DNA of 64,000 bases from Mitsuaria chitosanitabida ATCC BAA-476 = NBRC 102408 (GTDB lineage: Bacteria > Pseudomonadota > Gammaproteobacteria > Burkholderiales > Burkholderiaceae_C): the NCBI RefSeq assembly GCF_001598255.1, contig NZ_BCYP01000027.1:113618-177617 (forward strand). The letters are read 5' to 3'. Shown one piece after another: positions 35,245 to 45,174 of this stretch. The notes beneath the pieces were generated by a model. The model was not told the DNA's origin. It did no database searches and saw only the letters and a list, made by a program, of their open reading frames with translations. Position 1 is the first letter of the stretch, and every line of letters begins with the position of its first letter. The position numbers and the translations under genes are program-made.

Positions 35245-36641
35245 TGCGCGAGGCGAGGAGGGCGGCGATGCGGGCCGCCGCGATGGCCATGGCCTTGGCT
35301 GCCCTGTCCGTCGTGACGCCATCGGGTGCGATCGCATCGACCGCCGCCTCTGCTGCTGCTGCTGCTGCTGCGGTCGATCCCGCCGCGGCGGCGACGGGCG
35401 CCCGGATGACCTCCGTTGCCGTCGGCGCCACCGGCGCGAAGGCGCCGATCCGGCTCGCGCTGATCGAGGGGCTCTCCGGCCCGCTTGGCAATGGCGGTGA
35501 GGCGGTGTTCCGCAACCTCGTCTGGGCGACCGAGCGCGTCAATGCGCGCGGTGGCGTGAAGCTGCCAGGCGGCGCGCGCCGCCTGGAGCTGGTCCGCTTC
35601 GACAGCAAGGGCTCCGTCGAGGAGTCGCTGTCCCTGCTGCGCGCCGCGACGGATCAAGGCATCCATGTCGTCCTGCAGGGCAACAGCTCGGCGGTGGCGG
35701 GCGCGCTGGTGTCGGCGCTCGACAAGCACAATGCGCGCGAGCCCTCGCGCCGCGCGATCTTCCTGAACTACGCGGCTGTCGATCCCGTGTTGACCGGCGC
35801 GCAGTGCAGCTACTGGCATTTCCGCTTCGACGCCAACACCGACATGCGGCTGGCCGCCCTCGTGGAGGTGATCGCGCAGGACCGCGAGCTCAAGCGGCTC
35901 TATCTGATCGGCCAGGATTACAGCTTCGGCCAGCATCTGCGCGAGCAGGCGAGGGCGATGCTCGCCAAGCGGCGACCGGACCTGGAGATCGTCGGCGACG
36001 AGCTGCACCCGCTGGGGCGGGTGAAGGACTTCATGCCCTACGCCACCAAGATCCGCGCCAGCGGGGCGCAGGCGGTGCTCACGGGCAACTGGGGCAATGA
36101 CCTGACGCTGCTGATCAAGGCGGCGAAGGACCTGGGCCTGCCGACGCGCTTCTACACCTTCTATGGCAATGCCCTGGGCGTGCCTGGGGTGCTGGGCGAG
36201 GCGGGCGTCGATCGGGTGCTCGCCGTCGCGGAATGGCATCCGAATGTCGGCACGGCCGACTCGGAGCGCTTCTATGCCGCCTTCCGCCAGCGCTTCCCGC
36301 GGCCGCAGGATGACTACCTGCATGCGCGCATGCAGCTGATGGTCGAGATGCTGGTCGCCGCGATGGAGAAGGCCGGTGGCGACGATCCGGCGGCGGTGGC
36401 CAAGGCGCTGGAGGGGCTCAGGCTCGACGGTCGAGCGCTGGGCATCGCCCATCAGGGTTGGATGCGCCCGTCGGACCATCAGGTCCAGCAGCCGCTGTAC
36501 GTCAGCGTCATGCGCCGCGCGGGCGATGCCGGGACGCCGCACGACAACGAGGGCTCCGGTTACGGCTTCCGCACGCTGCGCTACCTGGAGCCGTCGCAGG
36601 CGGAGCTGCCGTCGACATGCCGCATGGTCCGTCCCCAGTGA
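35244..36641 (+). CDS. ABC transporter substrate-binding protein, branched-chain amino-acid type
   Basis: The 465-residue precursor has a long signal region followed by an Ala-rich stretch encoded partly by a (CTG)7 run at 35350-35370. The mature protein has a family-6 periplasmic binding fold: IRLALIEGLSGPLGNGGEAV, then YLIGQDYSFGQHLREQAR. No permease or ATPase genes are next to it. The start is taken as ATG 35244, which overlaps the tsaD stop. Branched-chain amino acids or amides are possible substrates, inferred from the fold only. Confidence 0.86.
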   Translation: MREARRAAMRAAAMAMALAALSVVTPSGAIASTAASAAAAAAAVDPAAAATGARMTSVAVGATGAKAPIRLALIEGLSGPLGNGGEAVFRNLVWATERVNARGGVKLPGGARRLELVRFDSKGSVEESLSLLRAATDQGIHVVLQGNSSAVAGALVSALDKHNAREPSRRAIFLNYAAVDPVLTGAQCSYWHFRFDANTDMRLAALVEVIAQDRELKRLYLIGQDYSFGQHLREQARAMLAKRRPDLEIVGDELHPLGRVKDFMPYATKIRASGAQAVLTGNWGNDLTLLIKAAKDLGLPTRFYTFYGNALGVPGVLGEAGVDRVLAVAEWHPNVGTADSERFYAAFRQRFPRPQDDYLHARMQLMVEMLVAAMEKAGGDDPAAVAKALEGLRLDGRALGIAHQGWMRPSDHQVQQPLYVSVMRRAGDAGTPHDNEGSGYGFRTLRYLEPSQAELPSTCRMVRPQ

Positions 36642-36691
36642 GGTGGGGCGGGCGGGCGCTTGCTCGCATGGATCTCCCGAGGGTGGTTCAT

Positions 36692-36720
36692 TTGGTCGAC
36701 CTGTTCCCATCGGATATACT
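36692..36720 (+). promoter_or_regulatory. Candidate sigma-70 promoter of rpsO
   Basis: TTGGTC (36692-36697) and TATACT (36715-36720) are separated by 17 bases. Transcription would start near 36727, leaving a leader of about 160 bases before rpsO, long enough for feedback control by S15. Confidence 0.6.
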
Positions 36721-36889
36721 CCGAGAGTTTTTCGCCCGCACCTCCCCGGGGCAGGCAAGGAACAACGAGCACGGCACGGGTCGGTTTCACCTGTGACCGC
36801 AAGTCCAACCTCGGAAACCGTCTGCGCACTTGACGCCCCTTGGGCCATGCCGGCGGACCTTCCGAATCATTCCGGAACAAGGAACGCAC

Positions 36890-37162
36890 ATGTCCACCAA
36901 TTTCGACCAAGCCAAGGCAGAGATCGTCAAGGCCAACGCCCGCAGCGCCAACGACACCGGCTCTCCGGAAGTCCAGGTCGCCCTGCTGACCGCCCGCATC
37001 AACGAGCTGACCCCCCACTTCAAGCTGCACGCCAAGGACCACCACGGCCGTCGCGGTCTGCTGAAGATGGTCAACCAGCGCAAGAGCCTGCTGGCCTACC
37101 TGAAGAACAAGGACGCTGACCGCTACACCGCCCTGATCCAGAAGCTGGGTCTGCGCAAGTAA
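36890..37162 (+). CDS. rpsO: 30S ribosomal protein S15 (uS15)
   Basis: This 90-residue ribosomal protein begins [19 protein letters not shown] and has the conserved [20 protein letters not shown] and [20 protein letters not shown]. uS15 binds 16S rRNA early in assembly and often represses its own mRNA. The ATG at 36890 has AAGGA six bases upstream, so the extra upstream codons in frame are not used. It is followed by an intrinsic terminator and then pnp. Confidence 0.97.
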   Translation: MSTNFDQAKAEIVKANARSANDTGSPEVQVALLTARINELTPHFKLHAKDHHGRRGLLKMVNQRKSLLAYLKNKDADRYTALIQKLGLRK

Positions 37163-37176
37163 TCGGCGCATGAATG

Positions 37177-37214
37177 CAAAGAGCCTGATTGGTCTGATTC
37201 CAACAGGCTCTTTG
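37177..37214 (+). terminator. Intrinsic terminator between rpsO and pnp
   Basis: A perfect 11-bp stem CAAAGAGCCTG/CAGGCTCTTTG (37177-37187 with 37204-37214) holds an inner TTGG/CCAA pair and is followed by TCGTTT. It probably lets only part of rpsO transcription continue into pnp. Confidence 0.8.
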
Positions 37215-37227
37215 TCGTTTCTGCGCG

Positions 37228-37290
37228 GCCCCGCTTTTTGCTGAGCGGGGCGGCCAGGAAACAGGCTTGAACCGGTCGACTCGCCGGTTC
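37228..37290 (+). repeat. Two further hairpins in the pnp leader
   Basis: GCCCCGCT/AGCGGGGC (37228-37235 with 37244-37251) and GAACCGG/CCGGTTC (37269-37275 with 37284-37290) are perfect stems. In E. coli the pnp leader is cut by RNase III for autoregulation; these hairpins could play that part, but this is inference. The rest of the leader to 37455 shows nothing I can name. Confidence 0.5.
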
Positions 37291-37455
37291 TCAAAACAAA
37301 CGGAGTCGGGCTGACGTGGCGCTGCTGTGTCATTCCAACGCGCTTGCCGGGTGTCCCGGCAGGGCAGGCGCTCTGGAATGGCATCCCGCCAAACCCAGCT
37401 TCACTCCCGGTCCCGAGCCGCGCCGCAAGCGGCCGTTCAACTGTGGAGAACACGA

Positions 37456-39597
37456 ATGAGCATGTTCAACAAGGTCGTCAAGACGTTCCAATGGGGCGAG
37501 CATCAGGTCGTGATGGAGACCGGCGAGATCGCCCGTCAATCGTCCGGCGCCGTGCTGGTGAACATCGAGGACACCGTGGTGCTGGCCACCGTCGTCGCCA
37601 AGTCCGCCCCCAAGGCCGGCCAGGACTTCTTCCCCCTGACCGTCGACTACATCGAGAAGACCTACGCCGCCGGCAAGATCCCCGGCAGCTTCTTCAAGCG
37701 TGAAGGCCGTCCGAGCGAACTCGAGACCCTGACCTCGCGCCTGATCGACCGCCCGATCCGCCCGCTGTTCCCCGAAGGCTTCTTCAACGAAGTCCAGGTC
37801 GTGGTGCACACGGTGTCGCTGAATCCTGAAGTCCAGGCCGACATCGCCGCCCTGATCGCCACCAGCGCCGCGCTGGCCATCTCCGGCATCCCGTTCAACG
37901 GCCCGATCGGCGCCGCCCGCGTGGGCTACGTCAACGGCGAGTACGTGCTGAACCCGGGCAAGACCGCGCTGCTGGACTCCAAGCTGGACCTGGTCGTCGC
38001 CGGCACCGAAGCCGCCGTGCTGATGGTCGAGTCGGAAGCCGATCAGCTGAGCGAAGACATCATGCTGGGCGCCGTGACCTACGGTCACGACCAGGGCAAG
38101 ATCGCGATCGCCGCGATCAACGACCTGGTCCGCGAAGCCGGCAAGCCGTCCTGGAACTGGACCGCCCCCGCCAAGGACGAGGCCTTCATCGCCAAGGTCA
38201 CCGCCCTGGCTGAAGAGAGCCTGCGCGCCGCTTACCAGATCCGTTCGAAGCAAGCCCGTACCGAGGCCTGCCGCACCGCCTACTCGAAGGTCAAGGAAGC
38301 CCTGACCGCCGAAGGCGTCGCGTTCGACGGCGTGGAAGTCGACGGTCTGCTGTTCGAGATCGAAGCCCGCATCGTGCGCGGCCAGATCCTGGCCGGCGAG
38401 CCCCGCATCGACGGCCGCGACACGCGCACCGTGCGCGCCATCGAGATCCGCAACAGCGTGCTGCCGCGCGCTCACGGCTCGGCCCTGTTCACCCGTGGTG
38501 AGACGCAGGCCCTGGTCGCCGCGACCCTGGGTACCGACCGCGACGCGCAAGTCATCGACGCGCTGGCCGGCGAGTACTCCGAGCGCTTCATGCTGCACTA
38601 CAACATGCCCCCGTTCGCCACCGGCGAAACCGGTCGCGTGGGCAGCCCCAAGCGCCGCGAAATCGGCCACGGTCGCCTGGCCAAGCGCGCGCTGGTCGCC
38701 GTGCTGCCGACCAAGGAAGACTTCCCGTACTCGATCCGCGTGGTCTCGGAGATCACCGAGTCCAACGGCTCCTCGTCGATGGCGTCGGTCTGCGGTGGCT
38801 GCCTGTCGCTGCTGGACGCTGGCGTGCCCCTGAAGGCGCACGTCGCCGGCATCGCCATGGGTCTGATCAAGGACGCCAACCGCTTCGCCGTGCTGACCGA
38901 CATCCTGGGCGATGAAGATCACCTGGGTGACATGGACTTCAAGGTGGCCGGCACGACCGCTGGCATCACCGCCCTGCAGATGGACATCAAGATCCAGGGC
39001 ATCACCAAGGAAATCATGCAGGTCGCGCTGGCCCAGGCCAAGGAAGCGCGTCTGCACATCCTGGAGAAGATGGTCGAGGCGATGGGTTCGGCCAATGCAG
39101 AGATCTCGCAGTTCGCGCCGCGCCTGTACACGATGAAGATCAATCCGGAGAAGATCCGTGACGTGATCGGCAAGGGCGGCGCCACCATCCGCGCGCTGAC
39201 CGAAGAGACCGGCACGCAGATCGACATCGCCGAGGACGGCACGATCACCATCGCGTCGACCGACGGCGACAAGGCCGAGCTGGCCAAGAAGCGCATCGAG
39301 CAGATCACGGCCGAGGCCGAGATCGGCAAGGTCTACGAGGGCCCGGTCACCAAGATCCTGGACTTCGGCGCGCTGATCAACATCCTGCCGGGCAAGGACG
39401 GTCTGCTGCACATCAGCCAGATCGCCCACCAGCGCGTGGAGAAGGTCACCGACTTCCTGAGCGAAGGTCAGATCGTCAAGGTCAAGGTGCTCGAGACCGA
39501 CGAGAAGGGCCGCATCAAGCTGTCGATGAAGGCGCTGCTGGACCGCGACGCGGCCCCGGCTCAAGCGCCTCGCCACGACGAAGGCTCGGCCGAGTAA
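37456..39597 (+). CDS. pnp: Polyribonucleotide nucleotidyltransferase (PNPase)
   Basis: PNPase degrades RNA from the 3' end using phosphate and is part of the degradosome. The 713-residue protein has two RNase PH domains (about 10-140 and 310-520), with [20 protein letters not shown] in the second. A KH domain follows (about 555-615, [18 protein letters not shown]), then a C-terminal S1 domain (about 620-690). The start [16 protein letters not shown] is the family start at ATG 37456. Confidence 0.98.
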   Translation: MSMFNKVVKTFQWGEHQVVMETGEIARQSSGAVLVNIEDTVVLATVVAKSAPKAGQDFFPLTVDYIEKTYAAGKIPGSFFKREGRPSELETLTSRLIDRPIRPLFPEGFFNEVQVVVHTVSLNPEVQADIAALIATSAALAISGIPFNGPIGAARVGYVNGEYVLNPGKTALLDSKLDLVVAGTEAAVLMVESEADQLSEDIMLGAVTYGHDQGKIAIAAINDLVREAGKPSWNWTAPAKDEAFIAKVTALAEESLRAAYQIRSKQARTEACRTAYSKVKEALTAEGVAFDGVEVDGLLFEIEARIVRGQILAGEPRIDGRDTRTVRAIEIRNSVLPRAHGSALFTRGETQALVAATLGTDRDAQVIDALAGEYSERFMLHYNMPPFATGETGRVGSPKRREIGHGRLAKRALVAVLPTKEDFPYSIRVVSEITESNGSSSMASVCGGCLSLLDAGVPLKAHVAGIAMGLIKDANRFAVLTDILGDEDHLGDMDFKVAGTTAGITALQMDIKIQGITKEIMQVALAQAKEARLHILEKMVEAMGSANAEISQFAPRLYTMKINPEKIRDVIGKGGATIRALTEETGTQIDIAEDGTITIASTDGDKAELAKKRIEQITAEAEIGKVYEGPVTKILDFGALINILPGKDGLLHISQIAHQRVEKVTDFLSEGQIVKVKVLETDEKGRIKLSMKALLDRDAAPAQAPRHDEGSAE

Positions 39598-39622
39598 TCG
39601 GCCCCAGGTCACCGAGCGCGTC

Positions 39623-40609
39623 ATGAAGGCGATCGCCATCACCCAGCCCGGCGGACCGGAGGTCCTGCAGCTGATCGAGCGTCCCGATCCCGTCGCCGGG
39701 GTCGGGGAATGTCTGATCCGCGTGCAGGCCTACGGCATCAACCGGCCGGACGTGCTGCAGCGCAAGGGCGCCTATCCGGCCCCGGCGGGTGCCAGCGATC
39801 TTCCGGGTCTGGAAGTCGCCGGCATCGTCGAGGCGGGTGACGCCCAGGCGCTCGCGGCCGTCGGCCTGAAGGTCGGCGACGCGGTGTGCGCGCTGGTGGC
39901 TGGTGGCGGTTATGCGGAGCGCTGTGTCGCGCCGGTGGCCCAGTGCCTGCCGGTGCCGGACGGCTGGAGCATGGTCGAGGCGGCGAGCCTGCCCGAGACC
40001 TTCTTCACCGTCTGGAGCAATGTGTTCGAGCGCGCTCGCCTGCAACCGGGCGAGACGCTGCTGGTGCACGGCGGGAGCAGCGGCATCGGCGTCACGGCGA
40101 TCCAGATCGCCAAGGCGCTGGGCTCGAAGGTGCTGGTGACCGTCGGCAACGCCGACAAGGCCAAGGCCTGTCTGGCGCTCGGCGCCGATGTCGCGATCAA
40201 CTATCGCGAACAGGACTTCGTCGAGGAGGCGAAGGCCGCGACGGATGGCCGCGGCGTCGACGTGATCCTGGACATGGTCGCCGGCAGTTACGTCGCGCGC
40301 AACGTGCAGTGTCTGGCCGATGACGGTCGCGCCGTGATCATCGCGGTGCAGGGCGGTGTGAAGGCCGAGTTCGACGCGGGTCAGGTCTTGCGCCGCCGGC
40401 TGACGATCACGGGATCCACGCTGCGTCCTCGGCCGATCGAGTTCAAGGCGGGCATTGCCCGCGCGCTGCGTGAGCGTGTGTGGCCGCTGCTGGCCTCGCG
40501 CGCGATCGTGCCGGTGGTCTACAAGCAGCTGCCCGCGTCGGAAGCCGCCGCGGCGCATGCGCTGATGGAATCGGGCGAGCACGTCGGCAAGATCGTGCTG
40601 AGCTGGTGA
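39623..40609 (+). CDS. NAD(P)H:quinone oxidoreductase, zinc-type alcohol dehydrogenase superfamily
   Basis: This 328-residue medium-chain dehydrogenase/reductase resembles PIG3/QOR proteins. It starts [20 protein letters not shown] and has the substrate-domain motif [16 protein letters not shown] and NADPH loop [18 protein letters not shown]. Structural and catalytic zinc ligands are absent, as in the quinone-reductase branch. It starts 26 bases after pnp and ends 53 before tpiA. The likely role is two- or one-electron reduction of quinones or other carbonyls. Confidence 0.92.
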   Translation: MKAIAITQPGGPEVLQLIERPDPVAGVGECLIRVQAYGINRPDVLQRKGAYPAPAGASDLPGLEVAGIVEAGDAQALAAVGLKVGDAVCALVAGGGYAERCVAPVAQCLPVPDGWSMVEAASLPETFFTVWSNVFERARLQPGETLLVHGGSSGIGVTAIQIAKALGSKVLVTVGNADKAKACLALGADVAINYREQDFVEEAKAATDGRGVDVILDMVAGSYVARNVQCLADDGRAVIIAVQGGVKAEFDAGQVLRRRLTITGSTLRPRPIEFKAGIARALRERVWPLLASRAIVPVVYKQLPASEAAAAHALMESGEHVGKIVLSW

Positions 40610-40661
40610 TCCTTCGGGGTCGTCGGAGCTCGGAATATTCGGATTCAAGGGAGTTGATCTG

Positions 40662-41402
40662 ATGCGCAAGAAACTGGTGGTCGGCAACTGGAAGATGCAC
40701 GGCAGCCGTGCGGCCAATGCCGTGCTGCTGGCGGGCCTGAAGGAAGCCGGACCGTGGAATGCCCAGGTGGCGGTCTGCGTGCCGTTCCCCTACATCACCG
40801 AGACGGCGCTCGCGCTCACCGGCATGCAGGTCGCGTACGGCGCGCAGGATTGCTCGGCGCATGAGCAGGGCGCCTTCACCGGCGAGGTCTCGTCGGCGAT
40901 GCTGGCCGATCTCGGCTGCCGCTTTGTGATCGTGGGTCACTCGGAGCGCCGCGCCTACCACGCCGAAAGCGACCAACTGGTCGCCGACAAGGCCAAGGCC
41001 GCGCTGGCCCATGGCGTCACGCCCATCGTCTGCGTCGGCGAGACGCTGGTGGAGCGCGAGGCGGGTCGCACGGAAGAGGTGGTCAAGCGTCAGCTGGCCG
41101 CGGTCATCCACACGCTGACGCATTGCATCGGCGAGATCGTGGTGGCCTACGAGCCGGTGTGGGCGATCGGCACCGGCCTGACTGCCACGCCAGAGCAGGC
41201 GCAGCATGTGCACGCGCTGCTGCGCCAGCAACTGCGCGCGGCCACGCAGAAGGCGGATCAGATGCAGATCCTCTATGGCGGCAGCGTCAAGCCCGACAAC
41301 GCCACGCAACTGTTCACGCAGCCTGACATCGATGGCGGCCTCATCGGAGGCGCCGCGCTGAAGGCGGCAGATTTCGCGGCGATCTGCCGCGCCGCCGGCT
41401 GA
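40662..41402 (+). CDS. tpiA: Triosephosphate isomerase
   Basis: TpiA interconverts dihydroxyacetone phosphate and glyceraldehyde 3-phosphate in glycolysis and gluconeogenesis. The 246-residue barrel has N9 and K11 in [10 protein letters not shown], the catalytic histidine in [11 protein letters not shown], and the catalytic glutamate in [11 protein letters not shown]. The phosphate loop [10 protein letters not shown] follows. It is just upstream of secG, the conserved tpiA-secG pair. Confidence 0.98.
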   Translation: MRKKLVVGNWKMHGSRAANAVLLAGLKEAGPWNAQVAVCVPFPYITETALALTGMQVAYGAQDCSAHEQGAFTGEVSSAMLADLGCRFVIVGHSERRAYHAESDQLVADKAKAALAHGVTPIVCVGETLVEREAGRTEEVVKRQLAAVIHTLTHCIGEIVVAYEPVWAIGTGLTATPEQAQHVHALLRQQLRAATQKADQMQILYGGSVKPDNATQLFTQPDIDGGLIGGAALKAADFAAICRAAG

Positions 41403-41436
41403 TCGCCGGCGTTTGGGGTTCCTGGAGAAACAAGCA

Positions 41437-41820
41437 ATGCAAGTGATGATGAATCTGGTGCTGGTGCTGCAACTGGTGGCGGCGCTGGCGATGATCGGCC
41501 TGGTGCTGGTGCAGCACGGCAAGGGCGCCGACATGGGCGCGTCCTTCGGCAGCGGCGCCTCGGGCTCGCTGTTCGGTGCCACCGGCAGCGCCAACTTCCT
41601 GTCGCGCTCGACCGCGGTCGCGGCGACGATCTTCTTCGTCGCCACGCTGGCGCTGGCCTACATGGGCAGCCATCGTGATGGCGGCATCGGTGGTGGCGCG
41701 TCCGCCGGCGAGCAGTTGCTGCAGCGCGCGGCCGAAGCCGCCTCGGCGCCGGCCTCCGCGGCCGCGCTGCCGGGTGCCTCGATTGCTCCGGCTGCTCCCG
41801 CATCCGCTGCTTCGAACTGA
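41437..41820 (+). CDS. secG: Preprotein translocase subunit SecG
   Basis: SecG is the small inner-membrane partner of SecYE in protein export. The 127-residue protein has two membrane helices (about 3-22 and 52-72) flanking LVLVQHGKGADMGASFGSG, the family signature. The C-terminal 50 residues are an Ala/Ser/Pro-rich tail, as in other Burkholderiales. The start is ATG 41437 with a CTGGAG about ten bases upstream. tRNA-Leu and the nuo operon follow, a common order in this group. Confidence 0.95.
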   Translation: MQVMMNLVLVLQLVAALAMIGLVLVQHGKGADMGASFGSGASGSLFGATGSANFLSRSTAVAATIFFVATLALAYMGSHRDGGIGGGASAGEQLLQRAAEAASAPASAAALPGASIAPAAPASAASN

Positions 41821-41870
41821 CAGGTGTGGGCGGCTGGCGTAAGCTCCTCGACAAAATCGTCTCGGATCTC

Positions 41871-41898
41871 TATTGAGTCAAAAAAACCAGTATAGAAT
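41871..41898 (+). promoter_or_regulatory. Candidate promoter of tRNA-Leu
   Basis: TATTGA (41871-41876) and TAGAAT (41893-41898) are separated by 16 bases, with an A-run inside the spacer. A start near 41905 would lie about 50 bases upstream of the mature tRNA. Confidence 0.4.
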
Positions 41899-41954
41899 TC
41901 GAGGCTGTCTGAAACGCGAGCCGTCAAGACAAGGTCACTGAAAGGTGGCGACAA

Positions 41955-42039
41955 GCCGACGTGGTGAAATTGGTAGACACGCTATCTTGAGGGGGTAGTG
42001 GCGAAAGCTGTGCGAGTTCGAGTCTCGCCGTCGGCACCA
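41955..42039 (+). tRNA. tRNA-Leu (anticodon GAG)
   Basis: The 85-base sequence folds as a class II tRNA: acceptor arms GCCGACG and CGTCGGC followed by encoded ACCA, anticodon stem CTATC/GGTAG with loop TTGAGGG, a long variable arm, and T-arm GCGAG-TTCGAGT-CTCGC. The anticodon GAG is at 41989-41991 and reads CUC and CUU codons. It lies between secG and nuoA. Confidence 0.96.
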
Positions 42040-42323
42040 GAATAAATCGGCCTGCCATGGTCTTCGCGATCTAGCCGGAAAGCCGGATCGATCGAGATCA
42101 AGCAGGACGAAGTGCTCTGGAAACCGCATGCGCAACACGTGTGCGATCTTCCGGAGAACTAGGCGGGCGCGGTCCGTGAGCGGTTTGATAATCGCTGGCG
42201 GCGCGCCCGTTGCTTTTGCCGAATCGTTGGTCGGCTCGGCCAAAGTTCGGCGACACACTGGGAATCGAATTTGTCACTCGAAAGCGGCAAACTCGGATTC
42301 CTGGCATCCAACGAAAGCAAGTC
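42040..42323 (+). other. Region between tRNA-Leu and nuoA
   Basis: These 284 bases should hold the nuo promoter and leader. I see no open frame with family-like sequence and no hexamer pair good enough to call. GATAAT at about 42185-42190 could be a -10 element but lacks a -35 at the right distance. Confidence 0.35.
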
Positions 42324-42683
42324 GTGAGCCTGGAACAATACCTGCCCGTCATCCTTTTCATCCTTGTCGGTTGCGGAGTGGGTATCGCCCCGCAAGTGCT
42401 GGGCTTCCTGGCCGGCCCGCGTCGCCCTGACGCGGCGAAGAACAGCCCCTACGAGTGCGGCTTCGAGGCCTTCGAGGACGCCCGCATGAAATTCGACGTG
42501 CGGTACTACCTCGTCGCCATCCTCTTCATCCTCTTCGACCTGGAAATCGCCTTCCTGTTCCCCTGGGCTGTCTCGCTGCGCGAGATCGGTCCGGCGGGCT
42601 TCTGGGCGATGATGATCTTCCTGGGCATCCTCGTCGTGGGCTTCGCCTACGAGTGGAAGAAGGGCGCGCTGGACTGGGAATGA
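42324..42683 (+). CDS. nuoA: NADH-quinone oxidoreductase subunit A
   Basis: NuoA is a membrane-arm subunit of respiratory complex I. The 119-residue protein has three membrane helices and the signature [20 protein letters not shown], then [20 protein letters not shown]. The start is GTG 42324; the frame is open upstream without family-like sequence. It is the first of 14 nuo genes and is followed by two hairpins before nuoB. Confidence 0.96.
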   Translation: MSLEQYLPVILFILVGCGVGIAPQVLGFLAGPRRPDAAKNSPYECGFEAFEDARMKFDVRYYLVAILFILFDLEIAFLFPWAVSLREIGPAGFWAMMIFLGILVVGFAYEWKKGALDWE

Positions 42684-42740
42684 CAGGCCCGGCGGCCTGT
42701 GAATGCTTCAGGACACGGCGCCCGTTTCGGGCGCGTGTCC
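42683..42740 (+). repeat. Two hairpins between nuoA and nuoB
   Basis: ACAGGCC/GGCCTGT (42683-42689 with 42694-42700) begins at the nuoA stop. A larger stem of 13 bp with one bulge (42711-42724 with 42728-42740) encloses TTT. Neither has a T-run after it, so mRNA processing or stability control is more likely than full termination. Confidence 0.55.
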
Positions 42741-42811
42741 GTTAGGGAAGGGCGCTCGCGTCAACACCGCGTGAAGACCTGACCCCCGGATCTCGAAAGA
42801 TTGGAATCGAT

Positions 42812-43288
42812 ATGGGTAACGAAGGCGTTTTGAAGGAAGGCTTCATGACCACCCAGCTGGACAAGCTGGTGAACTGGTCCAAGACCGGTTCGTTGTGGCC
42901 GATGACCTTCGGTCTCGCCTGCTGCGCGGTCGAGATGATGCACGCGGGCGCCGCCCGCTACGACATCGACCGCTTCGGCATGCTGTTCCGTCCCAGCCCG
43001 CGCCAGTCCGACCTCATGATCGTGGCCGGCACGCTGTGCAACAAGATGGCGCCGGCCCTGCGCAAGGTCTACGACCAGATGGCCGAGCCGCGCTGGGTGC
43101 TCTCGATGGGCAGCTGCGCCAACGGCGGCGGCTACTACCACTACAGCTATTCGGTCGTGCGCGGCTGTGACCGCATCGTCCCGGTCGACGTCTATGTCCC
43201 GGGCTGTCCGCCGACCGCCGAGGCGCTGCTCTACGGCATCCTGCAGCTGCAGGCCAAGATCCGCCGCGAAAACACCATCGCGCGCTAA
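42812..43288 (+). CDS. nuoB: NADH-quinone oxidoreductase subunit B
   Basis: NuoB holds cluster N2, the last iron-sulfur centre before quinone. The 158-residue protein has the ligands in LACCAVEMM (two adjacent cysteines), MGSCANGGG and [14 protein letters not shown]. The start [11 protein letters not shown] is typical of beta-proteobacteria. It lies 128 bases after nuoA and 21 before nuoC. Confidence 0.97.
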   Translation: MGNEGVLKEGFMTTQLDKLVNWSKTGSLWPMTFGLACCAVEMMHAGAARYDIDRFGMLFRPSPRQSDLMIVAGTLCNKMAPALRKVYDQMAEPRWVLSMGSCANGGGYYHYSYSVVRGCDRIVPVDVYVPGCPPTAEALLYGILQLQAKIRRENTIAR

Positions 43289-43309
43289 GCCGAGTCAGGC
43301 AGGAAGCTC

Positions 43310-43906
43310 ATGACCATCAAACTCGACACCCTGCAGGCGGCGCTGGAATCCGTCCTGGGCGGCCAGATCGTCGCGCTCAAGCGCGAGCTGGGCGAAATCA
43401 CCATCACCGTCGCGGCCAAGGACTACCTGAGCGTCGCCAAGCTGCTGCGCGACCATTCGGAGCTGCGCTTCGAGCAGCTGATCGACCTGTGCGGCGTGGA
43501 CTACTCGGCCTACAAGGACGGTGCCTACGAAGGCGCGCGATTCTGCGTGGTGTCGCACCTGCTGTCGATCAACAAGAACTGGCGTCTGCGCCTGAAGGTG
43601 TTCGCGCCGGATGACGACTTCCCGGCCGTGGCCGCGGTGACGCCGATCTGGAACGCCGCCAACTGGTTCGAGCGCGAAGCGTTCGACATGTACGGGATCA
43701 TCTTCGAAGGTCACGAGGACCTGCGTCGCATCCTGACCGATTACGGCTTCATCGGCCATCCGATGCGCAAGGACTTCCCGGTGTCGGGCCATGTCGAGAT
43801 GCGCTACGACCCCGAGCAGAAGCGCGTCATCTACCAGCCGGTGACCATCGAGCCGCGCGAGATCACCCCGCGCGTCATCCGCGAAGACAACTACGGCGGG
43901 CTGTAA
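43310..43906 (+). CDS. nuoC: NADH-quinone oxidoreductase subunit C
   Basis: NuoC is a peripheral-arm subunit of complex I, related to the 30-kDa subunit. The 198-residue protein carries the family signature [20 protein letters not shown] and ends in the [15 protein letters not shown] region. It is separate from NuoD, unlike the fused NuoCD of E. coli, and ends three bases before nuoD. Confidence 0.97.
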   Translation: MTIKLDTLQAALESVLGGQIVALKRELGEITITVAAKDYLSVAKLLRDHSELRFEQLIDLCGVDYSAYKDGAYEGARFCVVSHLLSINKNWRLRLKVFAPDDDFPAVAAVTPIWNAANWFEREAFDMYGIIFEGHEDLRRILTDYGFIGHPMRKDFPVSGHVEMRYDPEQKRVIYQPVTIEPREITPRVIREDNYGGL

Positions 43907-43909
43907 ACC

Positions 43910-45163
43910 ATGGCCGAAATCAAGAACTACACCCTGAACTTCGGCCCGCAGCATCCGGCCGCCCACGGCGTGCTGCGCCTGGTGCTCGAGCTGGACGGCG
44001 AAGTCATCCAGCGCGCCGACCCGCACATCGGCCTGCTGCACCGCGCGACCGAGAAGCTCGCCGAGACCAAGACCTTCATCCAGTCGCTCCCGTACATGGA
44101 CCGCCTCGACTACGTGTCGATGATGTCTAACGAGCACGCGTACTGCCTGGCCATCGAGAAGATGCTGGGCATCGAGGTCCCCGAGCGCGCGCAGTACATC
44201 CGCGTGATGTTCGGCGAGCTGACCCGCATCCTGAACCACCTGCTCTGGCTGGGCGCGCACGGCATCGACTGCGGCGCGATGAACATCCTCATCTACTGCT
44301 TCCGCGAGCGTGAGGACATCTTCGACATGTACGAGGCGGTCTCGGGCGCGCGCATGCATGCGGCCTACTTCCGTCCGGGCGGCGTCTATCGCGACCTGCC
44401 GGACACGATGCCGCAGTACAAGGTCAGCAAGATCAAGAACCAGAAGGCGATCGACAAGCTCAACGAGAACCGTCAGGGCTCGCTGCTCGATTTCATCGAG
44501 GACTTCTGCAAGCGCTTCCCGGCCAACGTCGACGACTACGAGACGCTGCTGACCGACAACCGCATCTGGAAGCAGCGCACCGTGGGCATCGGCGTCGTGA
44601 CGCCGGAGCGCGCGCTGAACCTGGGTCTGACCGGCCCGATGCTGCGCGGCTCGGGCATCGCCTGGGACACCCGCAAGACCCAGCCCTACGACGTGTACGG
44701 CCGCATGGACTTCGACATCCCGGTCGGCACCAACGGCGATACGTATGACCGCTACGTCGTGCGCGTCGAAGAGATGCGCCAGTCCTGCCGCATCGTCGAG
44801 CAGTGCGTGAAGTGGCTCAAGGCCAATCCGGGTCCGGTCATCACCGACAACCACAAGGTGGCCCCTCCCAGCCGCGTGGCGATGAAGACCAGCATGGAAG
44901 AGCTGATCCACCACTTCAAGCTGTTCACCGAAGGCTTCCGCGTCCCCGAGGGCGAGGCCTACGCGTCGGTCGAGCACCCGAAGGGCGAGTTCGGCATCTA
45001 CATGATCAGCGACGGCGCCAACAAGCCGTACCGGCTGAAGATCCGCGCCCCGGGCTATTCGCACCTGGCGGCGCTGGACGAGATGGCGCGCGGTCACATG
45101 ATCGCCGACGCCGTGGCCGTGATCGGCACGATGGACATCGTGTTCGGTGAGATTGACCGTTGA
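43910..45163 (+). CDS. nuoD: NADH-quinone oxidoreductase subunit D
   Basis: NuoD (49-kDa subunit) forms the quinone-binding site together with NuoB. The 417-residue protein begins [20 protein letters not shown], has [12 protein letters not shown] and [20 protein letters not shown], and ends with IVFGEIDR. Remnants of the hydrogenase-like fold are present. The upstream spacing of three bases indicates coupling with nuoC. Confidence 0.97.
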   Translation: MAEIKNYTLNFGPQHPAAHGVLRLVLELDGEVIQRADPHIGLLHRATEKLAETKTFIQSLPYMDRLDYVSMMSNEHAYCLAIEKMLGIEVPERAQYIRVMFGELTRILNHLLWLGAHGIDCGAMNILIYCFREREDIFDMYEAVSGARMHAAYFRPGGVYRDLPDTMPQYKVSKIKNQKAIDKLNENRQGSLLDFIEDFCKRFPANVDDYETLLTDNRIWKQRTVGIGVVTPERALNLGLTGPMLRGSGIAWDTRKTQPYDVYGRMDFDIPVGTNGDTYDRYVVRVEEMRQSCRIVEQCVKWLKANPGPVITDNHKVAPPSRVAMKTSMEELIHHFKLFTEGFRVPEGEAYASVEHPKGEFGIYMISDGANKPYRLKIRAPGYSHLAALDEMARGHMIADAVAVIGTMDIVFGEIDR

Positions 45164-45174
45164 GTGGTGAAGCG

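Noticed and set aside
41873..41898. TTGAGT at 41873 as a -35 box for the tRNA promoter
   Set aside because: Its distance to TAGAAT is only 14 bases. The overlapping TATTGA at a 16-base distance is a better fit and is listed instead.
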